Shown in pieces: positions 1-12,885 of a DNA stretch of 64,000 nt (positions are counted from its first letter, which is position 1; every line of letters begins with the position of its first letter). A model generated the notes under the pieces. It was not told where the DNA came from and did no database searches. It saw only the letters and a program-made list of their open reading frames with translations. Source of the DNA: Neopestalotiopsis rosae (lineage: Eukaryota > Ascomycota > Sordariomycetes > Amphisphaeriales > Sporocadaceae); the NCBI GenBank assembly GCA_023078685.1, contig JALGAS010000009.1, positions 124,001 through 188,000 on the forward strand, read 5' to 3'. The position numbers were made by a program, and so were the translations under genes.

Positions 1-351
1 CTCGAGAATGATGCGCCCTCTTTGTGGATCGATCCATATCGGTCGGTCTTTGTGGTCGGGCTTGAGCTGCAGATAGGAGAAGTCGCGCCTGCCATTTGTT
101 CCGAAATGCCTACTGGCGCCGTCCGTCGGGCCTCTGACGGTGTTGTCTTGGTAGTGCGAGAGAGAGAAGCGGTCGACGGCGTTCTGAATCTCGGCCTCGT
201 TTGGCAGGTCGACCTGTCCCGGGGAATCGGCTTCGTCCTCGTCGCTATCGAGGTCTCGAGGCGTCGCTGGCCCTGGTGTCGAAGCTGCTGATACCCTGCC
301 TGACTTTGCGACGCCTAGCACGTTTGACGATGCCTTTCTCTTTGGCGGCAT
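1..351 (-). CDS. RAD25: TFIIH DNA helicase subunit XPB/Rad25/Ssl2, N-terminal part (runs off left edge)
   Basis: An open frame of 117 codons starts at the ATG at 351 on the minus strand and runs uninterrupted to base 1, so only the N-terminus is present. It begins with MPPKRKAS, passes an acidic stretch ([11 protein letters not shown]) and reaches residues 90-117, reading [15 protein letters not shown] followed by [13 protein letters not shown]. This matches the conserved block just ahead of the helicase core of XPB/Rad25/Ssl2 (Phe/Tyr-Ser-x-Leu-x-Leu-Lys-Pro-Asp-His). XPB is the 3'-to-5' ATPase/translocase of TFIIH and acts in promoter opening and nucleotide excision repair in the nucleus. 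The helicase motifs lie outside the window. The start is the first ATG and fits the family. The identification rests on the short diagnostic block. Confidence 0.8.
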   Translation of the reverse strand, partial: MPPKRKASSNVLGVAKSGRVSAASTPGPATPRDLDSDEDEADSPGQVDLPNEAEIQNAVDRFSLSHYQDNTVRGPTDGASRHFGTNGRRDFSYLQLKPDHKDRPIWIDPQRGRIILE

Positions 352-1429
352 GGTGACGATGCCTAAATGTTGAGTTTGTGCTCTGGATGATCGAGTGATG
401 AAATACGTAAGTAAGCCAGGCAGTTGAGTGACCAGGCTCCTTCGGCTTTGGCCACTTAGCTTAGGTGATGGCCTGCCTAGTGGGGTTCAGCTTTAGTCGA
501 CATGCAGATGAGCTGACCAATCGGTAGCTTACCGTTGCAATATGCAAGCTAAATGGAGGTACCCACATGTTCCCTTCAGGGCAGCACTACGTACCAAGAG
601 TCTGCTTGGACTCTGTCTGAAGTTCTTCATACCTCCCCGCTACCACCCAAGGACTGATCATGAAATGTCCATTTGTTCATTTGAAGACCAACCTTAATAA
701 AATCCCTTGCAAAATTATGGGTCTTGCATTTCAAGTTCCTAAGATCCCAACTTTTTCTGTCTCGGTCCCTTCGGCTCAAACATTCAAGCTCTTTGCCCTC
801 GAAGGACCAAACAGAGTCATCACTAGCTCCACTTGCATAACACAATCAGAGCTCGCCGGTGTTCACCAGAATTGGCATATCAAGTCGGAAGGATTCATCA
901 ACATCACTAATCGTGCACGAAGTATTTAATCTTGGCCGAAACGTATCCATAGGATAAGATGCATAGCACAACATGATTATCATTTTACTGAACGACGAGC
1001 TTCTGCAACCCTCTGAAGGCATTTATCACATCTGCACCATGCCAGCAAAGCTCTTGAGCAGCCTTGGCAATGCGCTGCCTGACTCCTATTTTCAGTCCAT
1101 CGCCTTTTTCCTTCTTATATCAGAGCTCGTAACCCTCGTCGCTCTAATTATTCGTCGTATCGTAGTCTGTTGTCAGCCCTTTTATCCCCCAAACCCCAAA
1201 ACAGCTTGAACACGTTGCCCATGAAGGCTACTCGGGTGATATCAAGGACTGTATTCATGGACCGATTACTTATTCGGCAGGCTGTCACTTTCCTTGCATC
1301 AAAGCAACCCCTTCCCCCCTCTTGATTGGCCACCCTTGCTACCATAGTCGCCTACGATCTTTGTCATAGCTATGATATGGACGACGCCAATCTGGTCGGT
1401 GTGTGCAATGCATCGTCGCTCAATGGCTT
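352..1429. other. intergenic: 5' region of RAD25 and 3' flank of PUS7
   Basis: Small open frames exist on both strands (660-929 plus, 973-1209 plus, 627-845 minus), but none has coding-like composition, intron structure or a recognisable motif. RAD25 reads leftward from 351, so its promoter should lie here. No tRNA or repeat was seen. Confidence 0.5.
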
Positions 1430-4348
1430 CTAGCCCTGGAGTTCGCGAAGCACCATCGTGGCATATGCGCTCGAGCCGAGGGAGAACTTCAAAACAATGG
1501 CGATCTTCTCCTGTTGCTGTTCTGGGCTCTGCACGTTCTCGACTGTTGACGGCTGCTCGACGTTGGTGTCCAAGGGAGCGTCGGCCATGGGGGTATCTAC
1601 AGCAGCTGACTGTGGAGTAGCCTCAGAGGTCACCTTGTCAGAAGGCTCGGAGTCCGATGTAACCTTGTTATCAGCTAGCTGTTCTGATTGTTGAATGTCC
1701 TGGGAAGTCTTATGGTTGGTCTTGTCAGTATAGAGGAATCGAAAAAGATTGCCGAAGGTCGCGTCGTAGAGCTGCAAAAGAACTTTCTTGAAGCGTGCTG
1801 TCCAGATAGACTCAACGGCAACAGTAGTATTTGGCGTACTAACCTCCAATGTGGACGGATCCTTGACATCAGGCTGGTTTGATGTATCAACCTCCGTGGT
1901 GCTGCCTGTCTGGGTCTCAATATTGTCAGTACGTGTATCAACTTTTACCCTCTTGTTGCTTCCATCAGTGGAAGTCTGAACCCAAGTGTCGTTCAGGCGA
2001 GATTCCGGCTGGTTGGTCTCTGCGTCTTCAGCCTTGCGTCTTTGCGCAGCTGCAAGTTTGACCTTTCCTTCTTGGCGTTCGTTCTCTCCGACATTTTGCG
2101 CGAATGATTTCCAGCCTGCCACTGATTTGTCCTGATCATCTGCTGCAGCTTCAGCGCGTGCTGCGGCCTGTCGAGCCTTGATGAGGTCCAGATCTGTGGG
2201 AACTAATTGGTCATGGTCATGGCCATAGCGATGAACACTGCCTGACGGCGAGCCAATGAATCCTCCCATGAACTTGCGGTAATCTCCTGTAAGGCTGAAC
2301 GCCTTTTGACTTCGATGCATGTTCTCAGGATCAAGACTGCCATTTTCCTCCCTGCCCATGAACTCCTTGTAAAAGTCGCCGATCTCGTTATCGGGATAAA
2401 CAACGTCGGTACCGGGGATAGACAGTACAACATCATGAATGGACCAGCGCCCGCTTGCAGCGTCCTCAGCAGTGAGCACGCGGACATTCGGTTTCGAGTC
2501 ATCTTCATTCTGATTGGCTTCTGCCAGATGAATGTTCTCCTCGTCGACGTCGTCTGTAGCAGGAACCTTGGGTGTCTCGTCTGCGGGGGCCAAGACAAGA
2601 TCTCCCTTGACCACAGTTTTACCGTAAAGCTCCCAGCGTTTACTTGCGGCAAAGTTCCAGACAAGAGACTGGTAAGCGTGTAGGTACATGTTGCGCATGT
2701 TCCTGGTGATGGCAAGAACTGCACCGTGGTAGTCGGTTGGCTGCTTGCTCAAGTGCTTGAGAATCGCAAACTCAGTATTGCATCTTTTTGGCAGAGCCTT
2801 GGCTGCTGCATCGGCTTCGTTGCTGTCCTTGTATTTGGCCAAAGCCTTGGCACGATACAGGTCGGTAAGGCGGTTGTTGTCACCTTGCAGGGTGTTTGGG
2901 TCTGTGGCCGCCAGCTCAGGGTCGTAAGAGAGCAAATCGTGGACGACGCCTTTCAAGTCTCCCTGGAGAATCTTCATGCCTATGGTCTGTGTACCAATCT
3001 CGTAAGTTCCGAAACGTTGAGTACCGAAGTAGTTGATGAAGCCGTGCTGGGCAATATCTACAAGTGCACGGTCAAGAGTGGCTTGTGCGATCTCGACTCG
3101 GCGATCAAGAGAGTCATCCTGGGTGCCCTGAAAGGTGCAATCCTTTAGGACAATGGTAAACTCATTGCCGTTGTGGCAGCCAAGATACAAATCTTTCTCC
3201 GAGAACTTGAAGTCGCCAATGGCAAGGCCTCGCAGCTTGGCGTTGGCGGAAATGACCTTCTTCGGATCACGGCCGCGAATACTGACGCGTTGAACGGTGA
3301 CAGCACGACGATCCTTTGTTCCTGCCGTGCTGAAGAAGTTGGGTCGCATGCCAAGAGCTGTGGCGAGGATGTTGATCGCTTCCATTGTGTCCTTGTTCTC
3401 TTTGTAGAGGGAGAAGTGCAAGAACTTGCCAATCTTGGCCTGTCCAGCCTGGTTGTTGCGATTGCGGTTATCTGCGCGAGTTCCCCATCGTGCTTTACGG
3501 GGCGGCTGTGCTCTTGCCACAATGATACCGTCGTGATTGGTCTCTGTCTCGATCTTGGAGGAGAAAATGCGGCGGATTTCCTGACATGAATTAGCAATGT
3601 CCAGGGGAATGAATACTCATTTCTGGACGTACTGCATGTAGAGGGCCTCGAACCGATCTCTCAATATGAGGAAACTTGACGAGGCCGTGGTTTTGCGGTC
3701 TGGCCTCGGGATCAGCGAGTACCTTTTTGAAAAGGGCCACCAGCTCTTCAGTCACATCCGAGCCCAGAGTCTCCTTGAGCTTTTCCACATCGGAGGCCGC
3801 AATATCTCCGTCAGCAATGCCTGTCTTTTGAGTAGCATCCTCTGTGGCCTTAGTCACAGTATCTGTCGCCTGGTCTTTGGGAGCGGCGCCATCCTCGTCA
3901 TTGGCTTGTGTAGCCTGGCGGTCCTGGGGGGTTGCCGAAGCTGCAACACCATCTTCTGTGGATTTCGCCGCGGTGGAAGCCTGTTCAGATGAAGCTTCTC
4001 CATTCTTTTTTGCTTCCTATGCTCAAGATTAGTGACCGCGGGAAAGTTTCGTCCCACTTGAAAAAGTGCAACCTACAGCTCTATCATAATCCCGAGCATT
4101 GGTGAAATAATCCTTCAAATGAACCACTTCGCCAGCCTCATTGATCTCATGAACCTGGAAATCGGTAAATCTGTAGAATTTTAGCCTCGTACGATACAGA
4201 AAGATTTGTGAATTTCCTACCTCTTTCGAAGGACGCCCGTCCAGCCCTGTTCCTTTGGAGAGACAAAGTGCAAAATGCCGACTTTGCGTTCCAGTGAACC
4301 TCGAAGCTCGGGGTCATTGCCCTGCGTCATGGCGGTATGTGTCGCCAT
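1430..4348 (-). CDS. PUS7: multisubstrate pseudouridine synthase Pus7 (TruD family)
   Basis: Four exons (4348-4221, 4170-4077, 4016-3633, 3580-1430) join in frame to 918 codons plus stop. The introns are 50, 60 and 52 bases long with GTAGGA, GTAGGT and GTACGT donors, and TGCTAAT is the branch site of the last. The start at 4348 (CAAAATGG context) gives MATHTAMTQG; a second in-frame ATG lies at 4330. The N-terminus carries the TruD block RFTDFQVHEI. The catalytic motif AGTKDRRAVTVQ has its Asp near residue 292, and NYFGTQRFG follows near 386. Pus7 converts uridine to pseudouridine in tRNA, U2 snRNA and mRNA. Two low-complexity inserts are unusual: a Gln/Ala/Asp-rich one before the catalytic core and a long Ser/Thr/Glu-rich one of about 200 residues near the C-terminus, ahead of the terminal block ending MVLRELQG. 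The next gene, BCK1, reads in the same direction but is independent. Confidence 0.92.
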
Positions 4349-5411
4349 TTTGACAGAATCGTGTCAGGGCGTATTTATTGGTGTAGGAACGAAACCCAGG
4401 AAGATTGCAAGTTCGAAAAGATACTGAGTTGGTGGTGTTTCCAATGGTGGGGTGAGGTTGGAAAACACGTTTGATTCGATGCCGCGCTTGTAAGAAGAAG
4501 CACAATTGAAAGTTGCTCTCAATCAGTCGTGCTTTTTCAGCTTTGATGGCAGAGAAAACAAATTCTCTTCGTCTCGCTGGGAGACAAGTTGAAACAGAAA
4601 ATGAGACTGTCCACCTAATTTTGCCAGCTACAATTGTCAAATGAAAGACTGAGTGGCAGAATTAAGCTGTGGACGTTGTGTTGTATCAAGTTGAAGCTGG
4701 TGGATGAAGGAAAGTTCTGATGCGTTTGCGCTAGTAGGTAAGTAGCTACCAGTATGGACCCTGGGGTTTGTGGCGGCTAGGCGCTAGTCATTGGGCGCGG
4801 CCATGGCGGCGCTAAAGCAACCGACTGGCCACTGATCAATGGATGGGTACATAGGTAGGTAACCTAGGTAGGCACACGGCTGCCAGGCCCATTCGAGATC
4901 GAGGGTGTCTGTTGCTTGCCCTGTCGAGATTGATGTGCTCTGGTGCATAGCCGTCTGTCAAAAATGTTTGCCTTCATATATATTTATTGATAGCTTATTG
5001 CGCCAGAGTTGCATCTAGTCTTTCTTGTAAAAACACCTGACTATGCACATACACATAACCTTAGATAAACATCAACACTCGCAGCTGGTTGGATACAAAA
5101 CTGAGAATTTATGCTATTGCCAATGGTATCTGGAGCTGTCTAGAATAACACACATTACGATGTAACATCAAACTCTCTTAAAAAAAAAAAAAGCGTCTCC
5201 TCTTTGACTACATGTGAAACAAAAATGCTGTTCCAAAACTTGTATCCAAAAACACCATGCTCGAGACCAATTCGTTGCTATCTGTCATGAAACATGCATC
5301 ATATCCAAAAGGTCGCTGTTTCCCATGTTGTACAAAACTAATAGTGAAAATCCACCGCTCCCACGATCGAGCGCCTTCCTTCATCTAGGCTGGTACTTTC
5401 CAGCCTGTCAA
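4349..5411. other. intergenic between PUS7 and BCK1, with clustered TAGGTA motifs
   Basis: This holds the PUS7 5' flank and the BCK1 3' flank. Around 4735-4755 and 4850-4880 there are clustered TAGGTA/ACCTA units (for example GTAGGTAACCTAGGTAGG), partly palindromic. An AT-rich stretch with a run of A at about 5181-5192 lies near the BCK1 3' end. The open frame 4314-4640 overlaps the PUS7 start and is not convincing. Confidence 0.45.
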
Positions 5412-8400
5412 CTATGTATAAGTTCCACGGATCTTGGCATACAGATCCGTGTCAAAGAAATTGTAGTCTTCTTGTAACTCGCAGAACTCGTGCTGCATGA
5501 GAAGACGCTCCGCTGTAGGTCGTTCTCCGGGATCGCTGTCACTCAAGTTAGTCAAGTTCCGCAGCATCAAGCACACCGTGAAAGACTTACACCGTGAAAC
5601 AATCCAACATGAAGCCCAGCGCGTAAGGGCTGATATTCTCGCGCACCTCGTCCGCAATCGGCGGTATTTCGCCGTTTGCAATCTTGTAAATGGCACCAAC
5701 TGCTTCCTCCCTGCTCCATGGTCGGCGACCTGCAAACATCTCGAGGACGACGCAGCCGAGAGACCAGATGTCAACCTTGGCGCTATAACCTTCGCCCTGG
5801 GACCGGATCACCTCGGGTGCCATCCAGAACACGGAACCTTGCATACTGTTCGTTTTGTCGTTGCCGTAAATGTCATCCGTCTTCTTAGAAATACCAAAAT
5901 CAGAAATCTTGCATGTACCGTCCAGGTCAAGCAAAATATTGTCGGCCTTGAGATCTCTGTGCAAGATACCCTCCCGGTGTAGATAAGCCAGACCAGAGAG
6001 AGCTTGACGTGTGAGAGAACTGACGACTGGCTCCTCAAACTTGCCGTGCTTACGCAAGCAAGAACCAATGGAACCACCAGAAATATACTCCAAGAAAATG
6101 CTGATGCTAGTCTCCTTTCTTTCGCAACCAAGATACTGCACAATGTTGACGTGGTCGAGATACTGCATGGTCTCGATCTCTGTATTGAGGGCGGCGACCA
6201 GTTCGCGCATTTTGTTACTGTCGCCAGCTGCGGCTCTGGGGTTGACCTCAACTTCTTTGACAGCCAAAAATTCTCCCGTAGTGGCATTCATACCCAAATA
6301 GACTCGACCGTACGTTCCTTTACCGATTAGCTCACCCTTGAACCACCGGAAGGTAGTCTGTCGTTTGGGAAGAGTGTTGGGAAGTGTGTCTTGGGGAATC
6401 TCCGGCATGATGTCAATCATTGACCCGCGCTCAGGGCGAATTTGCACAACATTAGCACCAAACATCTTGGTACTCTTGCGACGTTGGATGGCTGAGCTCG
6501 CGCCCGCCATTCCGGATGCGGTCGAGGCAGTGGTATACCGCTTGTTAGCTTCATGTGCGCCACGAGCAACTTCACGAATAGACTTCATGCGTCCGAGTCC
6601 ACCCGAGCGTCTGCCCACATTGCGTTGCGCGACGGATGCGATCGAGACCGGTCTCTGCTCTAGAGCCTTAAGCGTCGACTCATCTGACCCAAGTGTGTCG
6701 TTATCGCTATAGACAGAAGATCGCGCCGTCTCAGTCCCATGCAACGGGAGGTGCAAGGACTCATTGCTAGCAGCCCTATCGGCGCCTTGGTTCGGGGTAT
6801 TGGCAAATGCTGGCGAGTGCGGTGAAGGAACGTCTTGCAGTGATGCCTCATCTAAAACAGGTTCATCGAGATCGACTTCAGGGAAGAAAGCATCAAGGTT
6901 GTCAAGCAAAGCCTCTGCGGGTGGACGATTGGCCCAATGATCACGCTCAATGAACGATTTGCGCCGTCCAAGTTTACCGTCGTCAGATTGATTTGAGTCC
7001 GACTGGGGAGTTCTTGGAGTCCGACGATGGGAACTCTTTGCGCTTCTCATACTGCCATCATCTTCCTCCAGGTCTGGTACCCTGGGTCCAGGAGAGCCGA
7101 ATGATACAGATACTTGTTTCTTGGATCGGGATGTGTTGAGCGTTAGGCTCGGTTTCTAAATCTAGTCAGCACATTTTACGCGGCTACTGCAATGTAGAGG
7201 GGATTCGTACCTTGGTAGAAGGCTGCCGGCCTCTGACGGGGACAGCGAACAAGCCATCATCCGAGTCATCGCCCGAGGAGTCGTCCTTCTGCACCACAGA
7301 AGTTGTCGGTTGTGCAAATTGCACGTCCGTCTCAGTAAAGTCCACATCGGGTCCGTGGGATTTGCGACGTTGGGGTTCCGGCCTGACGTCGTTGCCCGGC
7401 GGGTGCGCCGAGTTGGGGCTAAGGTCTCCGGGTGATGGCGCTCGGTGTGCTGCATCACGCACTTTAGCAAGGGGTCCATATTCAGGCTTGGATTTATTTC
7501 CATTCACAGGCGTGCCACCGGGCGAGTAGTCCGGAACAATAAATGCAAGGTCTCCACGGCTCCATGTGAGAGTCCCGGGGGACCCAGATCGCGGACTACT
7601 GCGACCCGAAGCAGCCTGGTCAAAATCAACCGTTGCTATGGCTCGCTTACCTCGTAGTTCATCATATGTAGCTCCTGCTGGGGGTCCGGATACATTCCTG
7701 GCCGGGGACACAGGTCTTTGCTGCCGATTATTCTGTGTGGGCCGACCGAAGTGGCTGAGCGCACTGCCCATGCCAACCAAAGCGCCGAGGGCTGATGTTT
7801 GAGGCTCTCTGGTAGCAGTGGCGGGTCGCCGCTGTGACATTTCTTGAGATGTCTCGTTTGTTGAGGTAGTCGGCCTTCTGGGGCTGGGGAACCCGTCGAA
7901 ACTGCTCTGGGATTGTCGCATTTGATGTCCGCTCTTCTTACTCAATGAATTGGCCTTGATGAGCGTGGCGGTCTCAACGCCTGGGGGCGCTGGAGCCCGA
8001 CGTTGCGGGAAGAGATTATCAGGCTTTTTCTCCTCGTATGGCGAGTTACGAGGTTGGTCAAAATCGACATTTCTGCCTACAATACCGAACTGAGTGCTAT
8101 TTTCCTGAGGCGATGACTTTTCGAGCGCCTGCTTCCTCCGGGCCAAATAGGCGGCTTGCTGCTTTTCAACGCCCAACTTGTAGTCATTGGCTCTCTGCGC
8201 CAGTTCATTTGGATCCGGCCCGTTTCCGCTCACAGTATCGACTCGCGAGGCTGGGGGCGACGAACTAGAACGTTCCCGTTGCCCATCAAGACGTGCATAT
8301 GCATCATCATCCATGGCGCTTGTGGGCGGTGCATACCCTGGAGTAAGCGACTCGGGAATCGAGCTATGTATTGCTGGATTGTGAAGCCTGACGAAAAATT

Positions 8401-10705
8401 TGAGTGTGCCGGTGGCGTCTGCCTTATTCCTCTTATGGATCATCAGGCTTTGGTCCTCAAGAGGTTCGTCGTGACTGGTTCGTCCCAGTTCCGTAAGAAA
8501 CAAGAGCGCTGTCTTTGGGTCTGACACCCCCATATTCATACAGATGCAGACTCGCAAATCTGCTGCAGTCTGACAGTCCGTCACGTCGCACATGCGATAA
8601 TTCCAACCATCCAAGGTTGTAAGAACAAAGACGCGGGGGGCGTTTGGGTTTCTGCGGAAGGCCGGAGCACTATCCAATGACGACGCATCCAGTTCGGCAC
8701 CTGCAGAACGATTGCCGTAGAGAGGTGCTTTAGAAAGATGCGGGCTCGTTTGGGCATCACCCTCCTCGGGGGAGGCGGCAGCGCCATCCTCCTTCTTCTT
8801 CCGCTTTTGGAAGAAGCTTAGGAAGCTTTTGTTGTCTTTAGCAGAGCCCGGCGGATCGGGGCCTGCTGATCGATCGCTTGCCTCCAGTGGAGACTGCCCA
8901 GAGTTGTCCTTGTTTCGGCTAGCGTTCAACATCTCGCCTATGCCACTCATACCGTTGCGCAACAGCTGACTGGCCTCTGCAGGCACACCAGAACCGTATA
9001 TGGCGGCGTTTGAGGAAACGGAGCTGGTACTGTCTCTTGATCGATGGCCAAAGCGGCCAGATGGTGAGGAGGCTGACAAGTTGCCGGCTGATTGCGGAAA
9101 TAGACCAGAATTGATCTTTGGGCTCCCCGAAGGACTGTCACCACGAAACGCACTGCGGTAGTTGTTGCCATCTGCATCATTCCCAACAGGACTATGCCTC
9201 CGACTGCTTTCAATATCGATGCCTTTCAAAATGGTCCTGTGATTGGCGTCGGAGCTCATCGTGTTTCCGCTCAAGGTTGGCATAGTTGTAGACCTCGTCT
9301 GCGAGAATCGCCGTCCAGCGAAGCCAGGCCCTGGAGCTTTGATAGGTGTATTCGGGGATTCAACATCTGTCCCAGCTCCCTGGCTATTTGGGGGTGCACT
9401 TCCAGGGCCCTTGGCATGATTATTCGCATCTCGATTTGAAGACGAATTCGAAGTCGCAGTTTGTGTAATGGCGCGTATCAACCGACGCATGCGCTTTCCC
9501 TCATCTCTTTCACGAGATGGATCCCACCCGGTGCCGTTCTTCATGCATTCTTGAGCTAACGCCGGGTAGACCTGTTGGTGCATCAAGCCAAAATTACCGC
9601 GACCGCCGTGGGCACTGCCCAGCTGAAGAAAAAGCGCACCATGCAAATTCAGCCGTTTAAATGTATCTTGCCAATCCTTCGAGAATTGGTTAGTGGCCAA
9701 CCAAAGTAGGACATTATCCAAAGGCCATTTCGCAGCGATTTCTGGAGAGATTCCAGCCGCGGAGTTCGCAGCATTCGAGGCGGTAGAGGCCATCCTCATG
9801 CCCATATTGTTTGCATATAATCTATTTTGGCTGTCATCAGCTGCCATTGTTTTTGCAGCATCGACACCACCGACTTGGCCTGCAGCAGACCAAGAGGCCT
9901 GCGCTGTTGGTGCAAACGTGGCAGATAGATCGTCGAAGCCGAATGCAGGTATGCCGACGCCCTCCCCGTACGTGTTGCCTTCGGGAATGTACGTTGCTGA
10001 CATGGTCATGTTGGGAGGGTCGGAAGGGGGCGGAGGCGGAATTGACATGGTTCCGCCGAGATTGCCCATCGACAACTGCTGGTGAAGTTTTGGATCGTAT
10101 GCTCTGTGAGGGCCGTTGGGAGGCGGCCCCGGTATGGACATGCCGGACCTTGTATCATAGGGACGACCCCAGCTGCCTTGCCATTGCGTTTGTGAGTTCG
10201 TGCCCGCATTGGGCGGAGGCCCAGATGGAGGGCCAGGGAGCTGCATTCCCACGGTGCCGGATGGCGCGCTTGGGTATCGAGGAGGCGGAGGAGGTATAGT
10301 AGGTATGTTCAACATCTGGGGCGGCGACATTGGCGGCGGCGGCGGCACGCCATACGGCCGCGAGGAATTACCCTGCTGATTCGAATACATGATGGGCTGC
10401 GTATTTTGCGCGAGGGTCGCCGTGGATGCGCGCGGCCGCAGGCTCGGAACGCTGGACGCAAAATTGGCAGCCAAGTAGGGCGGCGGATCCGTACTTGGTG
10501 GACTCGGATATGGAGATGAGGCGGTTAGGGAGGCGGTATTCTGGGCGGCGGTGTTATTCGGTTCATTGATAAGACCGTCCAGCGCGTTGATGTTGTCTTG
10601 AAGTCTGTCCTGAAGTCGTTGGCGTAGATTGGTTGGGTATCGAGGGGATCCTTCGCTTATGCTCTCCGACCTACTCAACGCCGTTGGATTGCGCGAGGTG
10701 GTCAT
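5412..10705 (-). CDS. BCK1: MAP kinase kinase kinase of the cell-wall-integrity pathway (Bck1/Mck1/MIK-1 type)
   Basis: Three exons (10705-7211, 7155-5591, 5535-5412) encode 1727 residues; both introns are 55 bases with good donors (GTACGA, GTAAGT). The N-terminus is proline- and serine-rich with poly-Pro runs (about 120-235). A SAM-like domain lies at about 325-390 (WPLDNVLLWLATNQFS). An RA/ubiquitin-like segment lies at about 690-780 (RVFVLTTLDGWNYRMCDVTD). The Ser/Thr kinase domain starts near 1434: glycine loop GKGTYGRV, Lys in LAVKEVEV, catalytic HRDLKADN, DFGISKK, and APEVIRSQGEGYSAK. Length and order match fungal Bck1. It should relay protein kinase C signals to Mkk1/2 and Slt2/Mpk1 at the cortex and cytosol during wall stress. 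The last exon is split just after a Cys-Phe-Thr-Val and restores DPGERPTAERLL, the end of the kinase fold. Confidence 0.95.
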
Positions 10706-12885
10706 GGCCTGGGCTCGCGAGGGAATGAGAGCTAAGTCATGGCCAGACGTCGAATAAACCTTGCCGCGTGTCGGCAGGCGTGAGCGACTGTGTGCTCCGC
10801 AAGAGGGGAGATAAATGGAGATGAGATGAGAATCCCAGAGAGGAGCAGCAGCTTTTCGAGTTTGTTATTCCAGGTCTAACGTCTAGACACTATGTACTAC
10901 CGCTTAGCGCAGTCGGGTCGAACTGAGCGGCGGCCGCGGCGGGACGAGACGAGATGAGAGGTGAGTGTAGCACCCTACTCTATTCTAGCAAGTAAACAGA
11001 CTGACTCTTTGGTTCTCGTATGGGGTTTTATGAGGATCGTAGGCAGGTACCAGGCGTACTTCGCAAGTAAAGTAGTTTCCCCGGGTGGTGGGAACGCTCG
11101 GAAGGGATCAGAGTAGTCCTTGCGCTCGTGGTCGCTCGTGGTCGCTCGTGTCGCTAGGTTTGATCGGGAATGGGGGGGAAGCTGTGGATTAGACAGAAAG
11201 TGGGCGTCGAGCCCAAGGTGGAGATGTTTCGTCTTTGTCCTAGGCTTGGCGCTCTTCTCTGATTGCTCTGTGGGTCTTGGGCCAGTGGCCTGCAGCGACC
11301 GGGGGGCCACTGGGGGGTTGCCCAGAGACCCTGGCTTACCTGGCCGGCGGCTACGCGCTTAATAAACTCTCGTGCTTCCCTACATTAGCGTAACCGAGAG
11401 TTGACGTCGGGTGCACTATGTATGGACACTACGGAATGCTTCCCTGGGGCACCAATAACGGGGTCGCTAGATGGGACCTTGAACCTCCAAGGCACGCACA
11501 ACAAGTGTAGGTGAGAGTAAGGGAACTGATATTACATCGGGAAAAGTCTCTGCTGCAGGATAATGAACTTGATTTCCTCATTGCTAGGTTGTGAATGTAC
11601 AGGAATCATCAAATTTTGATCTGGCAATATATGCGATATAGTAGCCGTAGGCGGCACGAGCCGTAAAAGGGACCTTGGGCTGCAATGCAGCAGCCGTTGA
11701 CGTTGCAACTTTAAAAAAAAAATGCACGGTCAAAGCACACGCCTGCAATGCGGTTGAGGTCATGGTGACAGTCTAGATACTTGGGTCAATCCAATCACGA
11801 GGATGATTTCTTCTACGCTGCCTAGGTGCAATATTTGGTGAATCGAAAGCGCCAAAACCATGTTCGGCTTTCCAAGTAGCATACTCCCTTTGAAATTCTA
11901 GAAGCTGAGATAGAGCGACACAATATAAGTGCCACGTGACTCGGTCAAGAGGTGGTGTCGTCATTTACCCCAGAAGGTAGCAGGTATTTATGGTAGATCC
12001 GATGCCATTATCAATGTCATCAGTACCCTAAATTATTAGCTCTAGGCCCTGCTGATTAAAAAATGCCTTTGTTCGAAGTTTCAAATGGCATGTAGTTAAC
12101 CTAGGCGTCTAGACTTGGCCCCGTTCCGGACCAAAGCAATCCAGACTTGCACTGTAGAACCATCCAAGGGATGCTCCAGCCGTATCCGGTCATATTACAG
12201 CCTGTTCACACATTTTGCACCAGCACTCCACAGCCATCACGAAATGGCCATTTCAGGGAGCTGTGCAACATGTAACCTCTCAAAAGTTGACAGCCATGGC
12301 CACGGACTGGGAATATTTCTTGACCCTGCTTAACGCACATGCAACTGCTAGAAGCAGCTTTGCTAGAAGCAGGTTACAACAGGTAGTTACTGCCAATCTC
12401 AAGCACCCATCTTGTGTATATTAATCAAGAACGAGGGATAGATGAGTTCGCAATCATCGAGAATCTATTGTAATAAATATATAACTGGGAAAAAAGGAAA
12501 ATGAAAAGCTGCGTGGATATATGCAACACTCGGCACCTAACCGAGCCAGACTTTGAACAGTGCATAATTTGGGGGTTTTTTATCACTTCGTACGTGGATA
12601 CATACTTGATAACCTCCGAACCCAAAGGAGACACGCAAAGCTCCAGTGCTTGTAGGTCGAGCGCCGTCTGTAGCTGTTTTCGTCAAGTCATTGTCCGTCC
12701 CAGACAAGAAAGTTGAGACAATTAGTCTTCAACCACTATTTCCTTTGTTAGGTTGCTGGAAGGAACTTTTTTCGAGGGAGGGAGACTCATTGATAATCGT
12801 GGCTTCGTGAAGAGTTACCCTGAGTTGTTGCACCTGATTGACAATATTCAGACTTTCTAGTAAACTTCACTAACTCACGACCATC
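10706..12885. other. intergenic: BCK1 5' region and promoter of the zincin-b5 gene
   Basis: About 2.2 kb without a supported gene. The BCK1-proximal part is GC-rich, with a 5' leader that may contain upstream ATGs. A tandem repeat with unit GCTCGTGGT occurs three times at about 11123-11150. The open frame 10975-11310 minus has no coding signature. The distal part is AT-rich and contains the promoter of the gene starting at 12886. Confidence 0.45.
11123..11150. repeat. short tandem repeat, unit about 9 bases, three copies
   Basis: GCTCGTGGT is repeated head to tail with a final truncated copy, in the upstream region of BCK1. No function is evident. Confidence 0.7.

Noticed and set aside
10975..11310. 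111-codon minus frame upstream of BCK1
   Set aside because: Overlaps a tandem repeat, no family resemblance, and the BCK1 start at 10705 is well supported.
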